A stretch of 64,000 nt of DNA from CAWIXB01 sp963839955 (GCA_963839955.1 CAWIXB010000001.1:1302001-1366000), one strand, 5' to 3'; shown: positions 45,754-54,614, counted from the first letter of the stretch. Numbers and translations are program-made. Notes: generated by a model not told the origin, from the letters alone.

Positions 45754-46700
45754 GGCTGCTCCTCCGTCTTCAGGTGGGGCATGACCTCGGCCGCCACCAG
45801 CGCGAGATGGTCGAGGTCGGTGAGGTCCATGACCTGCAGGTAGAGCCGGGTCGCGCCGAGGTCACCGAGCCGCGCGGCCTTGTCGAGGACCTCGGCGGGC
45901 GTGCCCGCGAGCCCTTTCGCGCGCAGGCCGCTGACGTCCTGACCGATCGCCGCGGCTCGCCGTGCGACGTCGTCCTCCGTCTCGCCGACGCACAGCGTCT
46001 GTGCGGCCGACAGCCGCAGCGACGCAGGGTCGCGGCCGACGCCCTCGCACGCGCCGCGCACCCGATCGAACTGCGCCGCAATCACATCGGGCCGCTCGAA
46101 CGGCATATTGAACTCGTCTGCGTGCCGAGCGGCCATGGCCGGCGTCCGCGTGGGCCCCTTGCCGCCGACGATGACGGGCACCCGCGGTCGCTGCACAGGC
46201 TTGGGCATCGCCGGGCACTCGTCGAGCCGGTAGTGCTCGCCCTCGAACGAGTACGTCGAGCCGGGCTCGGTCTCCCACATGCCGGTGACGATGCTCAGCT
46301 GCTCGTCGAGCCGGTCGAAGCGCTCCCTGACCGACGGGAACGGAATGCCGTACGCCGCGTGCTCCTCGTCGAACCAGGCGGCGCCGAGCCCCAGCTCGAC
46401 CCGACCGCCGCTCATCGCGTCGACCGTGGCGACGGCGACGGCGAGCATCCCCGGGAGCCGGAACGTCGACGCGGTCAGCATGGTGCCGAGCCGGATGCGT
46501 TCGGTATCACGAGCGAGGCCGGCCAACGTCGCCCAGGCGTCGGTCGAGCCGACCCACGTCGTGTCGTCGTCGCCGATCCGCAGGATGTGATCGGAGCGGA
46601 AGAACGCGTCGAAGCCCAGGCGCTCGGACTCCTGCGCGACCCGGAGCAGGTCGTCGTACGTCGCACCTTCTTGCGGCTCCGTCATCACCCGCAGCTGCAT
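45750..46700 (-). CDS. LLM-class F420-dependent oxidoreductase
   Basis: Luciferase-like TIM-barrel oxidoreductase of 316 aa, expected to use coenzyme F420. Motifs are FFRSDHILRIG, IRLGTMLTASTFRLPGMLAVAVATVDAMSGGRVELGLGAAWFDEEH and VPVIVGGKGPTRTPAMAARHADEFN. The substrate is unknown. ATG 46700 is leaderless, with TAGGGT 7 nt upstream; the TAG of that element is also the stop codon of the degraded MFS gene. It overlaps pgm by 4 nt. Confidence 0.9.
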
Positions 46701-46707
46701 GGGCAGG

Positions 46708-46713
46708 ACCCTA
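46708..46713 (-). promoter_or_regulatory. leaderless -10 element TAGGGT
   Basis: On the minus strand TAGGGT ends 7 nt before ATG 46700 of the LLM oxidoreductase gene. Confidence 0.5.
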
Positions 46714-47644
46714 GCGATCGTCCTCTGCCTCGGCCTCAGCCGCTCGGCGTGCCCGCGTCTCGCGCTCTCGGGTCGCGTGCTCGTCGGTCCGGGCGTCGTA
46801 GCGCCAGAAGTGGGGCATGGCCGCGGCGGTGGCCGCGACACCGGCGACGCAGAGCACCCCGCCGCTGACGATGGATGCGCGCACACTCGTCGCGTCGGCG
46901 ACCAGCCCGGCGCGCGCCGACCCGCCCAGCGGCCCCAGCGAGTACGACAGCAGCTCGATGCCGGCCAGCCGGCCGCGCATCTCGTCGGGGATCGTCTGGT
47001 GCCAGATGACCGCCCGGGAAGATGCCGCTGATCATGTCTGCCGCGCCCGCGAGTGCCAGGAACACGACGGCGACCCACGCGTTCGGAGCGAGCCCGGCGA
47101 GGCCGATCGCGGCACCCCAGCACGCCGCGGCCACGGCGACACCCTGCCCGTGGTGGTGGAACCGCGCGGTCCCCCCGCTGGTGACGGTCGCGATCAGGGT
47201 GCCGATGCTCTGCGCGGTGTAGAGGAAGCCGAGGGCGCTGGGCTGCTCGAGCACGTCCTGGGCCAACGCGGGGAAGAGCACGACCGGCATCGCCATGAAC
47301 ATCGCGACCATGTCGACCACGTAGGTGCCGAGCAGGTCACGTCGTCCTGCGGCGTAGCGGATGCCCGACACGATGCTCGCCAGGCTCGCCGCGTTGCTCC
47401 TGTCGGTCGGGGGATAGCGCCGCAGCGCCGCGAACAGCAGGGTCGCGACCACCAGGCCGACGACGTCCACGCCGAAGGCCCAGGCGACACCGGCGGTGCT
47501 GATGAGCAGACCCCCGGCGGCGGGGCCGACGAGCATGCTGACCTGGACGCCGAGGGTCGACAACGACACGGCGCCCGGCAGCTCCTCGTGGCGCATCGCA
47601 GCGGCGTGAGGTCGAGCCGGAGGCCCGCGATTCGCTTGCGCCAC
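46711..47644 (-). pseudogene. degraded MFS transporter gene (N-terminally deleted, frameshifted)
   Basis: Two frames together encode the C-terminal two thirds of an EntS-like major facilitator. The first runs from about 47644 through ELPGAVSLSTLGVQVSMLVGP to ALAGAADMISGIF. The reading then continues in another frame as AVIWHQTIPDEMRGRLAGIELLSYSLGPLGG to the stop at 46711. One extra C in the run at about 47013-47019 explains the shift: removing it restores IF-R-AVIWHQ. The first four or so helices are missing. It is either a pseudogene or carries a base-calling error in addition to the deletion. Confidence 0.75.
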
Positions 47645-47668
47645 CTGCGTCCGCCCGGGTCGGGCTCG

Positions 47669-47755
47669 TCAGCTCTCGCGACGATCTTCCATCGCCCAGG
47701 CCTTCTTGGCGCCGATCTCGAGATAGACCGCATAACCGCTGGTGCGTGCCGCCAT
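47669..47755 (-). pseudogene. 5' remnant of a YxVYLEIGxKK-type gene
   Basis: A 28-aa frame (MAARTSGYAVYLEIGAKKAWAMEDRRES) whose first 20 residues look like the start of actinobacterial proteins of the pattern VYLEvG-KR-FA...WPGW. The rest is absent and the sequence passes into the truncated MFS gene, so this appears to be the upstream edge of a deletion. The homology is from memory and moderate. Confidence 0.4.
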
Positions 47756-47799
47756 GAGCCGGGAGCATGCCATGATCGATGAGACGAAGGGAGCGGGCG

Positions 47800-48030
47800 G
47801 TGGCCAAGCGCGAGAAGTCAGACGCGAGCACAGACACGCCGACGGCAGAGGACAAGACCGCGGCGCGTCCCGGCGAGGACGACGTTGCGCGCAAGTTCCG
47901 CGAGGCCCTGGAGCGCAAGCAGGCGAAGGTGCGCGAAGGGCACGGCGAGGACCACAAGGCCTCGCGCGGTGTCGGTCCGGCGACCAACGACCATCACCGG
48001 CGCGAGTTCCGCCGCAAGTCCGGAGGCTAG
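47800..48030 (+). CDS. DUF5302 family protein
   Basis: Small basic hydrophilic protein of 76 aa. The conserved parts are DDVARKFREALERKQ and the end RREFRRKSGG, matching the DUF5302 family of actinobacteria, of unknown function. GTG 47800 is chosen because AAGGGAG lies 6 nt upstream; the frame extends 7 codons further. The gene is divergent from the deleted region. Confidence 0.75.
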   Translation: MAKREKSDASTDTPTAEDKTAARPGEDDVARKFREALERKQAKVREGHGEDHKASRGVGPATNDHHRREFRRKSGG

Positions 48031-48140
48031 GACCGCGACCTTCTTCGGCCCGGCGGGCCGAGGACATCGCCCTGCGGCTGGTCGCACTCACCCGGTCACG
48101 GTATTCGCTAGTTAAGCGATGGACAAGAATGACAACAAAT

Positions 48141-48162
48141 GAGGACGGAGAATGCCGTCCTC
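48141..48162 (-). terminator. intrinsic terminator after recQ
   Basis: GAGGACGG / CCGTCCTC form a perfect 8-bp stem with a 6-nt loop. Read on the minus strand it is followed by ATTTGTTGT, an unusual T-rich stretch here. It overlaps the recQ stop codon. Confidence 0.7.
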
Positions 48163-50290
48163 ACGCAGCCGAGGCCAACGCGAAGGGCAGCACCGCCCCG
48201 GCGCCGGCCTCGCGGAGCAGCCGCCCGGTCACGGTGAAGGTCCAGCGCGAGTCGACCAGGTCGTCGACGACCAGCACCGGGGCGCCGTCCAGCTCACCGA
48301 GTGAGCGGGCCAGCGCGGCAGGCACGGCGAACCGGTCGTGCACCGCGGCGAGCCGGAAGGCGCTGTTGCCGCCTGGTTCACCCCTCGGGCCGGCTCCTAC
48401 GGCGTCCAGAGCCCCGAGGTCGGTGAGCCGTCCGATGGCCGCCAGGTGGGCTGCCACGGACCCGATCAGCGCAGGTCGCCGGGTCGAGGGCAGGTGGACG
48501 ACCGCGGCCGGCCGGGTGGCCCAGTCCCACCCGGTCAGCACCTCGACGCACGCCCCGAGCAACGCCTCGGACGCCGCCTCGTCCGGGGTACCGGACGCGA
48601 GCAGCTCGCGGAGCCGCTGTCCCCAGCCCAGGTCGGTGAGGCGGGCCAGGACGCGGCCGGGCTCGACGCGCTCGTCGGCAGGGATCCGACCGCCGAGGTC
48701 GACGCCCAGGCGCGACATGCCGGCCGGCCACATCGAGCGCGGCTCCACCGCCACGCCCACCCGGCGGAGCCGGCGCGCCGCCGCGTCGCTCGCACCCGGG
48801 GGTACGGCGTTGTCGAACCAGGCCCCCGCGCATCCGTCGCATCGGCCGCAGTCACTCGCGTCCGGGTCGTCGAGGGACTCCTGCAGGAAGCGCATGCGAC
48901 AGCCGTCGGTGCGCTGGTAGGCGAGCATCGCGGTGGCTTCGGTCTCGCGGGCAGCAGCCACTCGCGCGTAGCGGTCCTCGTCGTAGGTCCATGGCTCGCC
49001 GGTCGCGGCCCAGCCGCCCTTGACGCGGGTGACCGCCCCGTCGACGTCGAGGACCTTGAGCAACAGCTCGAGGCGGGTACGGCGGACGTCGGCGACCGTC
49101 TCCAGCGCCGCCGTCGACAGCGGCCCGTCGGCGTCGCCGAGTGCGGCCAGGACCGCGTCGGCGTCCAACCGTCGCGGCATCGACGCCGTCGCGAACCACC
49201 GCCAGATCTCCCAGTCCTCCGGCGCGGGCAACAGCAGCACGTCGGCGCTCTCGGTCGCCCGGCCGGCTCGGCCGACCTGCTGGTAGTAGGCGACCGGTGA
49301 AGCGGGCGCACCCAGGTGGACCACGAAGCCGAGGTCGGGCTTGTCGAAGCCCATGCCGAGGGCGCTGGTCGCCACCAGCGCCTTGACCTCGTTGTCGCGC
49401 AAGGCCTTTTCGAGCTCGAGACGATCGGCGGGGTCGGTGCGTCCGGTGTACGCGCGGACGTCGTGGCCCGCCTCGCGCAGCAGAGTCGCCGTGTCCTCGG
49501 CGGCCGACACCGTCAGCGCATAGACGATGCCGCTGCCCGACAGGTCGCCGAGGTGCGCGGCCAGCCAGCCGAGGCGGGCCTCGGCCGTGGGCAGCGCGAG
49601 GACGCCGAGCCGCAGGCTGGCGCGCGCGAGGCTGCCGCGGATCGTGCGCACCGCCTCACCGCCGGCGCCGAGCTGTTCGACGACGTCGTCGACGACCCGG
49701 GCGTTCGCCGTCGCGGTGGTGGCGAGGACGGGGCGACCGGGCGGCAGGTCCACGAGCAGGTCGCGGATGCGCCGGTAGTCGGGGCGGAAGTCGTGGCCCC
49801 AGTCGCTGATGCAGTGGGCCTCGTCGACGACGAGCAATCCGGTCGTCGCCGTGAGCCGCGGCATGAGCTCGTCTCGGAACCGCGGGTTGTTGAGCCGCTC
49901 GGGACTGACCAGGAGCACGTCGACCTCGTCGTCGGCGAGCGCCTTCGCGACGTCGCCCCACTCCTCGGCGTTGGCAGAGTTCATCGTCACGGCCCGCACC
50001 CCCGCGCGCCTTGCCGCCGCGACCTGGTCACGCATGAGCGAGAGCAGCGGCGAGACGATCAGCGTCGGGCCGCTGCCGCGCGCCCGCAGCAGCGCGGTGG
50101 CCACGAAGTAGACGGCCGACTTGCCCCAGCCGGTGCGTTGCACGACCAGGACCCGGCGTCCGCCCGCCACCAGGCTGGTGATCGCCTCGAGTTGTCCTGC
50201 GCGGAACTCGGCGTCATCACGGCCCACGAGCCGCCTGAGCAACGTCTCGGCCTCGGGGCCGAGCTCGTCGCCGGGGTTGGGGTCCGTCAT
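48161..50290 (-). CDS. RecQ-family DNA helicase with C-terminal phosphoribosyltransferase-like domain
   Basis: ATP-dependent DNA helicase of 709 aa. RecQ motifs are RAGQLEAITSLV, QRTGWGKSAVYF (Walker A variant), VVDEAHCISDWGHDFRPDYRRI, LATTATAN, ATSALGMGFDKPDL and QQVGRAGRA. A zinc-binding Cys cluster follows near residue 450 (CRMRF...DCGRCDGC). The last 100 residues end with PVLVVDDLVDSRWTFTVTG, the PRPP-loop pattern of type I phosphoribosyltransferases. ATG 50290 is leaderless (TAGCGT, 7 nt). Confidence 0.88.
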   Translation of the reverse strand: MTDPNPGDELGPEAETLLRRLVGRDDAEFRAGQLEAITSLVAGGRRVLVVQRTGWGKSAVYFVATALLRARGSGPTLIVSPLLSLMRDQVAAARRAGVRAVTMNSANAEEWGDVAKALADDEVDVLLVSPERLNNPRFRDELMPRLTATTGLLVVDEAHCISDWGHDFRPDYRRIRDLLVDLPPGRPVLATTATANARVVDDVVEQLGAGGEAVRTIRGSLARASLRLGVLALPTAEARLGWLAAHLGDLSGSGIVYALTVSAAEDTATLLREAGHDVRAYTGRTDPADRLELEKALRDNEVKALVATSALGMGFDKPDLGFVVHLGAPASPVAYYQQVGRAGRATESADVLLLPAPEDWEIWRWFATASMPRRLDADAVLAALGDADGPLSTAALETVADVRRTRLELLLKVLDVDGAVTRVKGGWAATGEPWTYDEDRYARVAAARETEATAMLAYQRTDGCRMRFLQESLDDPDASDCGRCDGCAGAWFDNAVPPGASDAAARRLRRVGVAVEPRSMWPAGMSRLGVDLGGRIPADERVEPGRVLARLTDLGWGQRLRELLASGTPDEAASEALLGACVEVLTGWDWATRPAAVVHLPSTRRPALIGSVAAHLAAIGRLTDLGALDAVGAGPRGEPGGNSAFRLAAVHDRFAVPAALARSLGELDGAPVLVVDDLVDSRWTFTVTGRLLREAGAGAVLPFALASAA

Positions 50291-50297
50291 GAACTTG

Positions 50298-50303
50298 ACG
50301 CTA
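50298..50303 (-). promoter_or_regulatory. leaderless -10 element TAGCGT
   Basis: On the minus strand TAGCGT ends 7 nt before ATG 50290 of the recQ-like gene. Confidence 0.5.
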
Positions 50304-50327
50304 GCGAGTAGCGCCGACACTCCGGGG

Positions 50328-50333
50328 TATGGT
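50328..50333 (+). promoter_or_regulatory. leaderless -10 element TATGGT
   Basis: TATGGT ends 7 nt before ATG 50341 of the 39-codon gene. Confidence 0.45.
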
Positions 50334-50340
50334 CCGCCGC

Positions 50341-50460
50341 ATGATGCGATGGATCTGGCGGATGGTGGCACTCTTCCTCGGGCGCAAGGCCTGGGAGGCC
50401 TTCCAGCGCCGCCGCGCCGCGCCGCCCAGCGCGACGCAGCAGCCACCACGTCGCTACTGA
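50341..50460 (+). CDS. small 39-aa protein with one hydrophobic segment
   Basis: MMRWIWRMVALFLGRKAWEA starts a 39-residue frame with one amphipathic or membrane-associated segment and a basic Arg/Pro-rich tail (RRRAAPP...PPRRY). A leaderless promoter (TATGGT, 7 nt) precedes the ATG. It is divergent from recQ and its end overlaps the convergent immunity gene by 7 bp. Function unknown; the main support is the promoter and the compact fit. Confidence 0.5.
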   Translation: MMRWIWRMVALFLGRKAWEAFQRRRAAPPSATQQPPRRY

Positions 50461-51170
50461 GCGGTTGCCGGCCGGGCAACTCCCGCTGCCAGCTGCCCAG
50501 CAGTAGCGACCAGAACCGCTGAGGGCACATCAAGGCGGACTTCGCAGTCGTCGCCCAGTCGCTCAGCGACGACACGGACCGCGCGCGCGACGGCGGCCGC
50601 TGTCGCGACCGGGACTTCGACCTCCTGGCGCCGGAACAACGCGAGGAGCACCTGCCCGCCGTCGTGGACGGCGAGGCCGGCGGCGTCCGATTCGTTCGTC
50701 TCGTTTGCCGTTGTCTCGACAAGGGCGCTGATCAGCGCGGCTCGAGGCCGACCCGTCACCGTCAAACGCACCGCGCCGCCCGGCATTTCGGACACGATGA
50801 GGGTGTCTGGCTCCGGCAGCAGCATCTCACCGGCGAGGTCGTTCGCGGTGGCGTCGAACGCGTCGGCCAAGCGGCGCGCCACCTGCGGGTCGTCGGCGAC
50901 CATCGTCAGGTAGTCGTAGTCGAGCTCCACCACGACCACGCGCACCAGTTCCGCCAGCCCGCGGCTCAGCTCCACGTCGACCACGAGCGGTACCCGGTCG
51001 GCGACCTGGTCGTGGCACCTCTCCAGGCGGTCCGCGGCCACCGGCAGAGCGTGCAGAACCTCTCTGGGAAGCCCGAAGAGCACCTCGATGAGGCTGGAGT
51101 CCAGCACGCGGTACTCCGCGTTGTCGAGAGCGACCTCGATCGTGCCGCCAGTCCTGGATGTGGCCTGCAT
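50454..51170 (-). CDS. putative immunity protein of the toxin module
   Basis: Soluble protein of 238 aa, no signal, unrecognised family. It starts MQATSRTGGTIEVALDNAEYRVL and is rich in acidic residues with regular alpha/beta alternation. The ATG overlaps the toxin stop by 1 nt (TGATG), so it is translationally coupled to the toxin-like gene. Position directly downstream of the toxin and high Asp/Glu content fit an immunity protein (inference). Confidence 0.55.
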   Translation of the reverse strand: MQATSRTGGTIEVALDNAEYRVLDSSLIEVLFGLPREVLHALPVAADRLERCHDQVADRVPLVVDVELSRGLAELVRVVVVELDYDYLTMVADDPQVARRLADAFDATANDLAGEMLLPEPDTLIVSEMPGGAVRLTVTGRPRAALISALVETTANETNESDAAGLAVHDGGQVLLALFRRQEVEVPVATAAAVARAVRVVAERLGDDCEVRLDVPSAVLVATAGQLAAGVARPATAQ

Positions 51171-52417
51171 CAGTCCCTGCCTCTGATGAACTTGGCGAGT
51201 TCGTTGTAGAAGTACGGCGCGCCCAGGTCGGGGCGGTAGGCGGAACCCTCGTCCCCCTTTCTGTTGTTCGGGTCGTACGCGACGAACAGCGACTGGCTCT
51301 CGTCCCAGTACAAGACTCGGCCATTGCTCACCTCGGCCCAGAACGTGGGGTGGGTCATGGCCTCCTCGACCATGGCGGCGAGCTCGGTGGGGGACCGAAG
51401 CCCGAGGCGGGCCCAGTCCTGCGCGTGCTTGCCCTTGGTCCACGCGTGACCGCGGGCGATGACGCCGGCCCGGCGGCGTACCTCGGCGGCACCGCCGGCG
51501 AGCTCGAGCGGGGTCGGGTCGGGCACCCGCGGGAGGTCCCACAGCCGGGAGTCCGCGTCGGGGGCGACGCCGCGCCCGACGCCGAGTGCGCGGGCCGCGC
51601 CGCCCGTGAGCACGTTCGCGGCGACACCCGGAACCGCCTCGGACACGGCCCGCGCAGCGTGCCCCCCGGTGAGGTCGGACCAGTTCGCCGCCTCCTGCGC
51701 CGCGAGGACCGGGTGCTCCAGGGCGGACGCCGTGCTGGCGCGGACGTCGCGCGCCCCGCCGCGCGGGTCGAAGGTGGCGTCCATGAGCCACACGCCCGAC
51801 GCGGCCAGGTTGCGGGTGCCGGCCGCGAGGCCCTGGCCCGCGTCGCGCCCCACGTGGGTGACCAGCTCGGTGAGCGTCCGGTGCGCCGCCTGACGGTCCA
51901 GCACCTGCTCGGACGCATCGACGACCCGGGCGGCCGCGCGCGCCGCGGTGTCCTGCTGGTCGAAAGCGCTGCCGAGCACCGCGCCGGCCTGCGCGCGGAG
52001 CAGCGCACCGGGGTCGTCGCCGCGCGAGGTGAGGGTGGCGTCGACACCGGTGATCCAGGTACGCCGCGCGCCCCACCCAGCGGTGATGTCGTCGGCCTCG
52101 CGCCACGTCGCACGTGCCGAGGCAGCCTCGGCCTTGGCATCCTCCAGCCGGACGGCATAGGCCGCGAGCGCCTCGGCTGCACACGCACAGGCGTCCCGGC
52201 ACCCCGCAAGCCGCGCCGCGCTGCTGTGCAGCCGTTCGGTGCAGGCGTCGGCGGCGGCTCCCGTCCAGTCGGCCAGTAACACCAGGACAGTGGTCAGTCG
52301 GGTGCGGCTGCCGTCGAGCTCATCGGCGTAGGCCTGGAGTCCACGCGCGAGCTGCCGCACCGCGTCGGGGTCGCCCGTCACCTCGATTCGGTCGGCCCAG
52401 AGCAGCGCCTCGCTCAC
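51170..52417 (-). CDS. polymorphic toxin-like protein with ESX/LXG-type N-terminus
   Basis: Protein of 415 aa. The N-terminal 130 residues are helical, with LADWTGAAADACTERLHSSAARL resembling the WxG turn of ESX/LXG-type secretion substrates. A hydrophobic Ala/Gly-rich middle follows. The C-terminal 100 residues (GHAWTKGKHAQDW, then FWAEVSNGRVLYWDESQSLFVAYDPNN and PDLGAPYFYNELAKF) resemble RNase-type toxin tips, possibly of the BECR fold (not certain). GTG 52417 overlaps the upstream small gene by 4 nt; the putative immunity gene overlaps its stop. Confidence 0.62.
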   Translation of the reverse strand: MSEALLWADRIEVTGDPDAVRQLARGLQAYADELDGSRTRLTTVLVLLADWTGAAADACTERLHSSAARLAGCRDACACAAEALAAYAVRLEDAKAEAASARATWREADDITAGWGARRTWITGVDATLTSRGDDPGALLRAQAGAVLGSAFDQQDTAARAAARVVDASEQVLDRQAAHRTLTELVTHVGRDAGQGLAAGTRNLAASGVWLMDATFDPRGGARDVRASTASALEHPVLAAQEAANWSDLTGGHAARAVSEAVPGVAANVLTGGAARALGVGRGVAPDADSRLWDLPRVPDPTPLELAGGAAEVRRRAGVIARGHAWTKGKHAQDWARLGLRSPTELAAMVEEAMTHPTFWAEVSNGRVLYWDESQSLFVAYDPNNRKGDEGSAYRPDLGAPYFYNELAKFIRGRD

Positions 52418-52677
52418 CGCATCGCTCCGCGCTCGGCCACCTCGTAGCGGCTGGCAGCGAGGCGGAGCGCAAGGACCGTGAGGTCGAGATGGTTGGCCAG
52501 CCCGCGCCCGTTGCGATGGACCGTCTCGACCAACGCGTGCACGGCGTCCGCGAGCAGCGGGTGTCCGGTGTCGACGGACGACACCACTGCGGCCGTGTCA
52601 GCCACGCGGGACCGCGTGCGGCCCAGCACTTCGGCGGCGGCGCCGAGGGAACCGGTGTCGGCCCGGACGTCAGACAT
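52414..52677 (-). CDS. ESX-like small helical protein
   Basis: Protein of 87 aa, all-helical by composition (TGSLGAAAEVLGRTRSRV, LLADAVHALVETVHRNGRGLANHLDLTVLALRLAASRYEVAE). Size, helicity and position upstream of a toxin-like gene fit a WXG100-superfamily partner, although a canonical WxG is absent. ATG 52677 is used; GTG 52725 would extend it by 16 residues. It is translationally coupled to the toxin-like gene. Confidence 0.5.
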   Translation of the reverse strand: MSDVRADTGSLGAAAEVLGRTRSRVADTAAVVSSVDTGHPLLADAVHALVETVHRNGRGLANHLDLTVLALRLAASRYEVAERGAMR

Positions 52678-52753
52678 GGCGTCGAGTCTGAAGGAGATCG
52701 GCTCACCGGCCGGGCCGTTGTCCACAGGCGAAGAAGTCGTACGCCCGTCCCGT

Positions 52754-52759
52754 TAGGGT
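52754..52759 (+). promoter_or_regulatory. leaderless -10 element TAGGGT
   Basis: TAGGGT ends 7 nt before ATG 52767 of the PIG-L gene. Confidence 0.5.
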
Positions 52760-52766
52760 CACTGTC

Positions 52767-53489
52767 ATGGCTGACCAGTTGGAGCAGATGCCGCAGGACT
52801 GGACGCGAGCACTCGCCATCGCCGCGCACCCTGACGACCTCGAGTACGGCGCGGCCGGCGCGGTCGCAACCTGGACCGACGCGGGCAAGGAGGTCACCTA
52901 CCTGATGGTGACCCGCGGCGAGGCAGGCATCGACGGCATGGACCCGGCAACCGCAGGTCCGGCCCGCGAGCAGGAGCAGATCGCCGCGGCGGCCCACGTC
53001 GGCGTGCACACCGTCGACTTCCTCGACCACCGCGACGGCGTCCTGGAGGAAGGGCTCGCGCTGCGCCGCGACCTCGCCCGGGCCGTGCGGCGGCACCGAC
53101 CCGAGCTCGTGCTGACGCTCAACCACTACGACCGCTGGGGCCACGGTGCCTGGAACAGCGCCGACCACCGCGCCGTGGGGCGCTCGGTTCTCGACGCGGT
53201 CGGTGACGCCGGCAACCGCTGGATCTTCCCCGACCTGGGCGACGAGGGCCACGAGCCGTGGGACGGGGTGCGCTACGTCGCGATCGCGGCCTCGCCGCAC
53301 GCGACTCACGAGGTCGAGATCACCGACGTGCTCGAGCGGGCGGTGGCCTCGCTGGCCGCGCACCGTGCCTACCTGTCCGCTCTCTCCGACGACACACCGG
53401 AGGTCGCGGCCCGCAAGACCGTCGACGCGATCTCACGGACGAGCGACGGCCGCTACCGGGTCAGCTTCGAGCTCGAGCGCCGCGGCTAG
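52767..53489 (+). CDS. PIG-L family deacetylase
   Basis: Zinc-dependent N-acetyl deacetylase of 240 aa. The metal site is formed by AIAAHPDDLEYG near the start and the later His in SADHRAVG. Members act on N-acetylglucosamine conjugates, including mycothiol intermediates and conjugates (MshB, Mca). This one is shorter than Mca, and the substrate cannot be fixed. Start ATG 52767 is leaderless. Confidence 0.88.
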   Translation: MADQLEQMPQDWTRALAIAAHPDDLEYGAAGAVATWTDAGKEVTYLMVTRGEAGIDGMDPATAGPAREQEQIAAAAHVGVHTVDFLDHRDGVLEEGLALRRDLARAVRRHRPELVLTLNHYDRWGHGAWNSADHRAVGRSVLDAVGDAGNRWIFPDLGDEGHEPWDGVRYVAIAASPHATHEVEITDVLERAVASLAAHRAYLSALSDDTPEVAARKTVDAISRTSDGRYRVSFELERRG

Positions 53490-53493
53490 GCGG

Positions 53494-54570
53494 TCAGGCG
53501 CGCAGCTGACGGTCGAGGAAGCGCACGGTGTTGCGCATCGACTGCGGCCACTGCGGTCCGAACGCGTGCCCCTCGTTCTGGTAGACGAGCATCCGGGCGT
53601 CCTTGCCGTTTCGCTCCAGGGCGGCGAGCGTTGCGCGGCTCCACCTGATCGGGCAGGTGTCGTCGGCCGTGCCGTGGTGGATGAGCAGCGGCTCGGTGAT
53701 GCGGTCGAAGAACGTCCGCGGGCTCACGTTGCGCCAGAACGGAGCGCCTCGGTCCGGTGGGCCGTGCTTCTCGATGATCTGGCTGGCTTCCTCGCTGTCG
53801 CCGGGGTCGTCGTTGGTGAACTGGTTGAAGTTGTCCACGGCGTTCGAGCTGACCGACGCGAAGACCACGGCTGCGTCGACCAGCCCCGGCTGCGCAACGA
53901 GCGCGTTGTAGGTGATGCCTCCGCCCATCGACCGGCCGAGCAGTCCGACGCGTTCGCCGTCGAGGTAGGGCAGCGGCGACCTCTTCACGGCCAGCACGGC
54001 GTTGATGACGTCCTCCGTGTAGCCGAGCCGCAGGTTGACGGCGCTGTTCGGGTCGTTGTCCGACGCGGCGTGGTTGCGGTAGTCGGTGTGCAGCACGATG
54101 TACCCCTCGCGGGCGAGGTAGTCCTGCTCGCGCATCAGCCCTTGTCCGTTGCGATAGATGTCCGGGTCGATGTAGCCGTGGCCGAGGATGAGCACCGGGA
54201 ACGGCCCGCGCCCGGTCGGGACGTTCATCACCCCGGAGATGCGCAGGCGGCCGCTGCGGTAGGTGACGAAGTACCGCGTGTACGCCGAGGTTCGGGCGAG
54301 CACGCGCCCCGGGTTGAGCGCACGGCCGTCGTACTTCTTCTCGATGAGCGCCTGGATGGAGACCGGGTTCGGTGGCTCGGCGGGTGAGGGTGCCGGTGCC
54401 GACGACGATGTCGCGGACGGCGGCGGTGGTGAGGACGCAGTGGAGGTTGGCGGTGACGACGAGGCCGACGAAGCGGCTCTCGCATCCGGCTCGTCGTCGC
54501 CGGAGGCCGAGCAGCCGGTGGCGGCAAGCACGCAGCAGGCGACGAGCGAGAGCGATCGACGGGTGGTCAT
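53494..54570 (-). CDS. alpha/beta hydrolase lipoprotein, prolyl oligopeptidase-like
   Basis: Exported hydrolase of 358 aa. A lipoprotein signal (RRSLSLVACCVLAATGCS, lipobox AATGC) is followed by a Ser/Pro-rich linker of about 50 residues and an alpha/beta-hydrolase domain with GHGYIDPDIY (oxyanion loop), nucleophile elbow GRSMGG, acid in HHGTADDTCP and histidine in NEGHAFGP. It resembles S9/dienelactone hydrolase-type esterases or peptidases. Only 5 bp separate it from the convergent PIG-L gene. ATG 54570 is used. Confidence 0.85.
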   Translation of the reverse strand: MTTRRSLSLVACCVLAATGCSASGDDEPDARAASSASSSPPTSTASSPPPPSATSSSAPAPSPAEPPNPVSIQALIEKKYDGRALNPGRVLARTSAYTRYFVTYRSGRLRISGVMNVPTGRGPFPVLILGHGYIDPDIYRNGQGLMREQDYLAREGYIVLHTDYRNHAASDNDPNSAVNLRLGYTEDVINAVLAVKRSPLPYLDGERVGLLGRSMGGGITYNALVAQPGLVDAAVVFASVSSNAVDNFNQFTNDDPGDSEEASQIIEKHGPPDRGAPFWRNVSPRTFFDRITEPLLIHHGTADDTCPIRWSRATLAALERNGKDARMLVYQNEGHAFGPQWPQSMRNTVRFLDRQLRA

Positions 54571-54614
54571 GTCCACATCGTGCCTCCGGCGAGGGCCTCG
54601 TGCAGCGAACCGTC

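Noticed and set aside
47013..47019. Programmed frameshift in the MFS gene
   Set aside because: The gene also lacks its N-terminal helices, so simple decay or a base-calling error at a C/G run is the more economical explanation.
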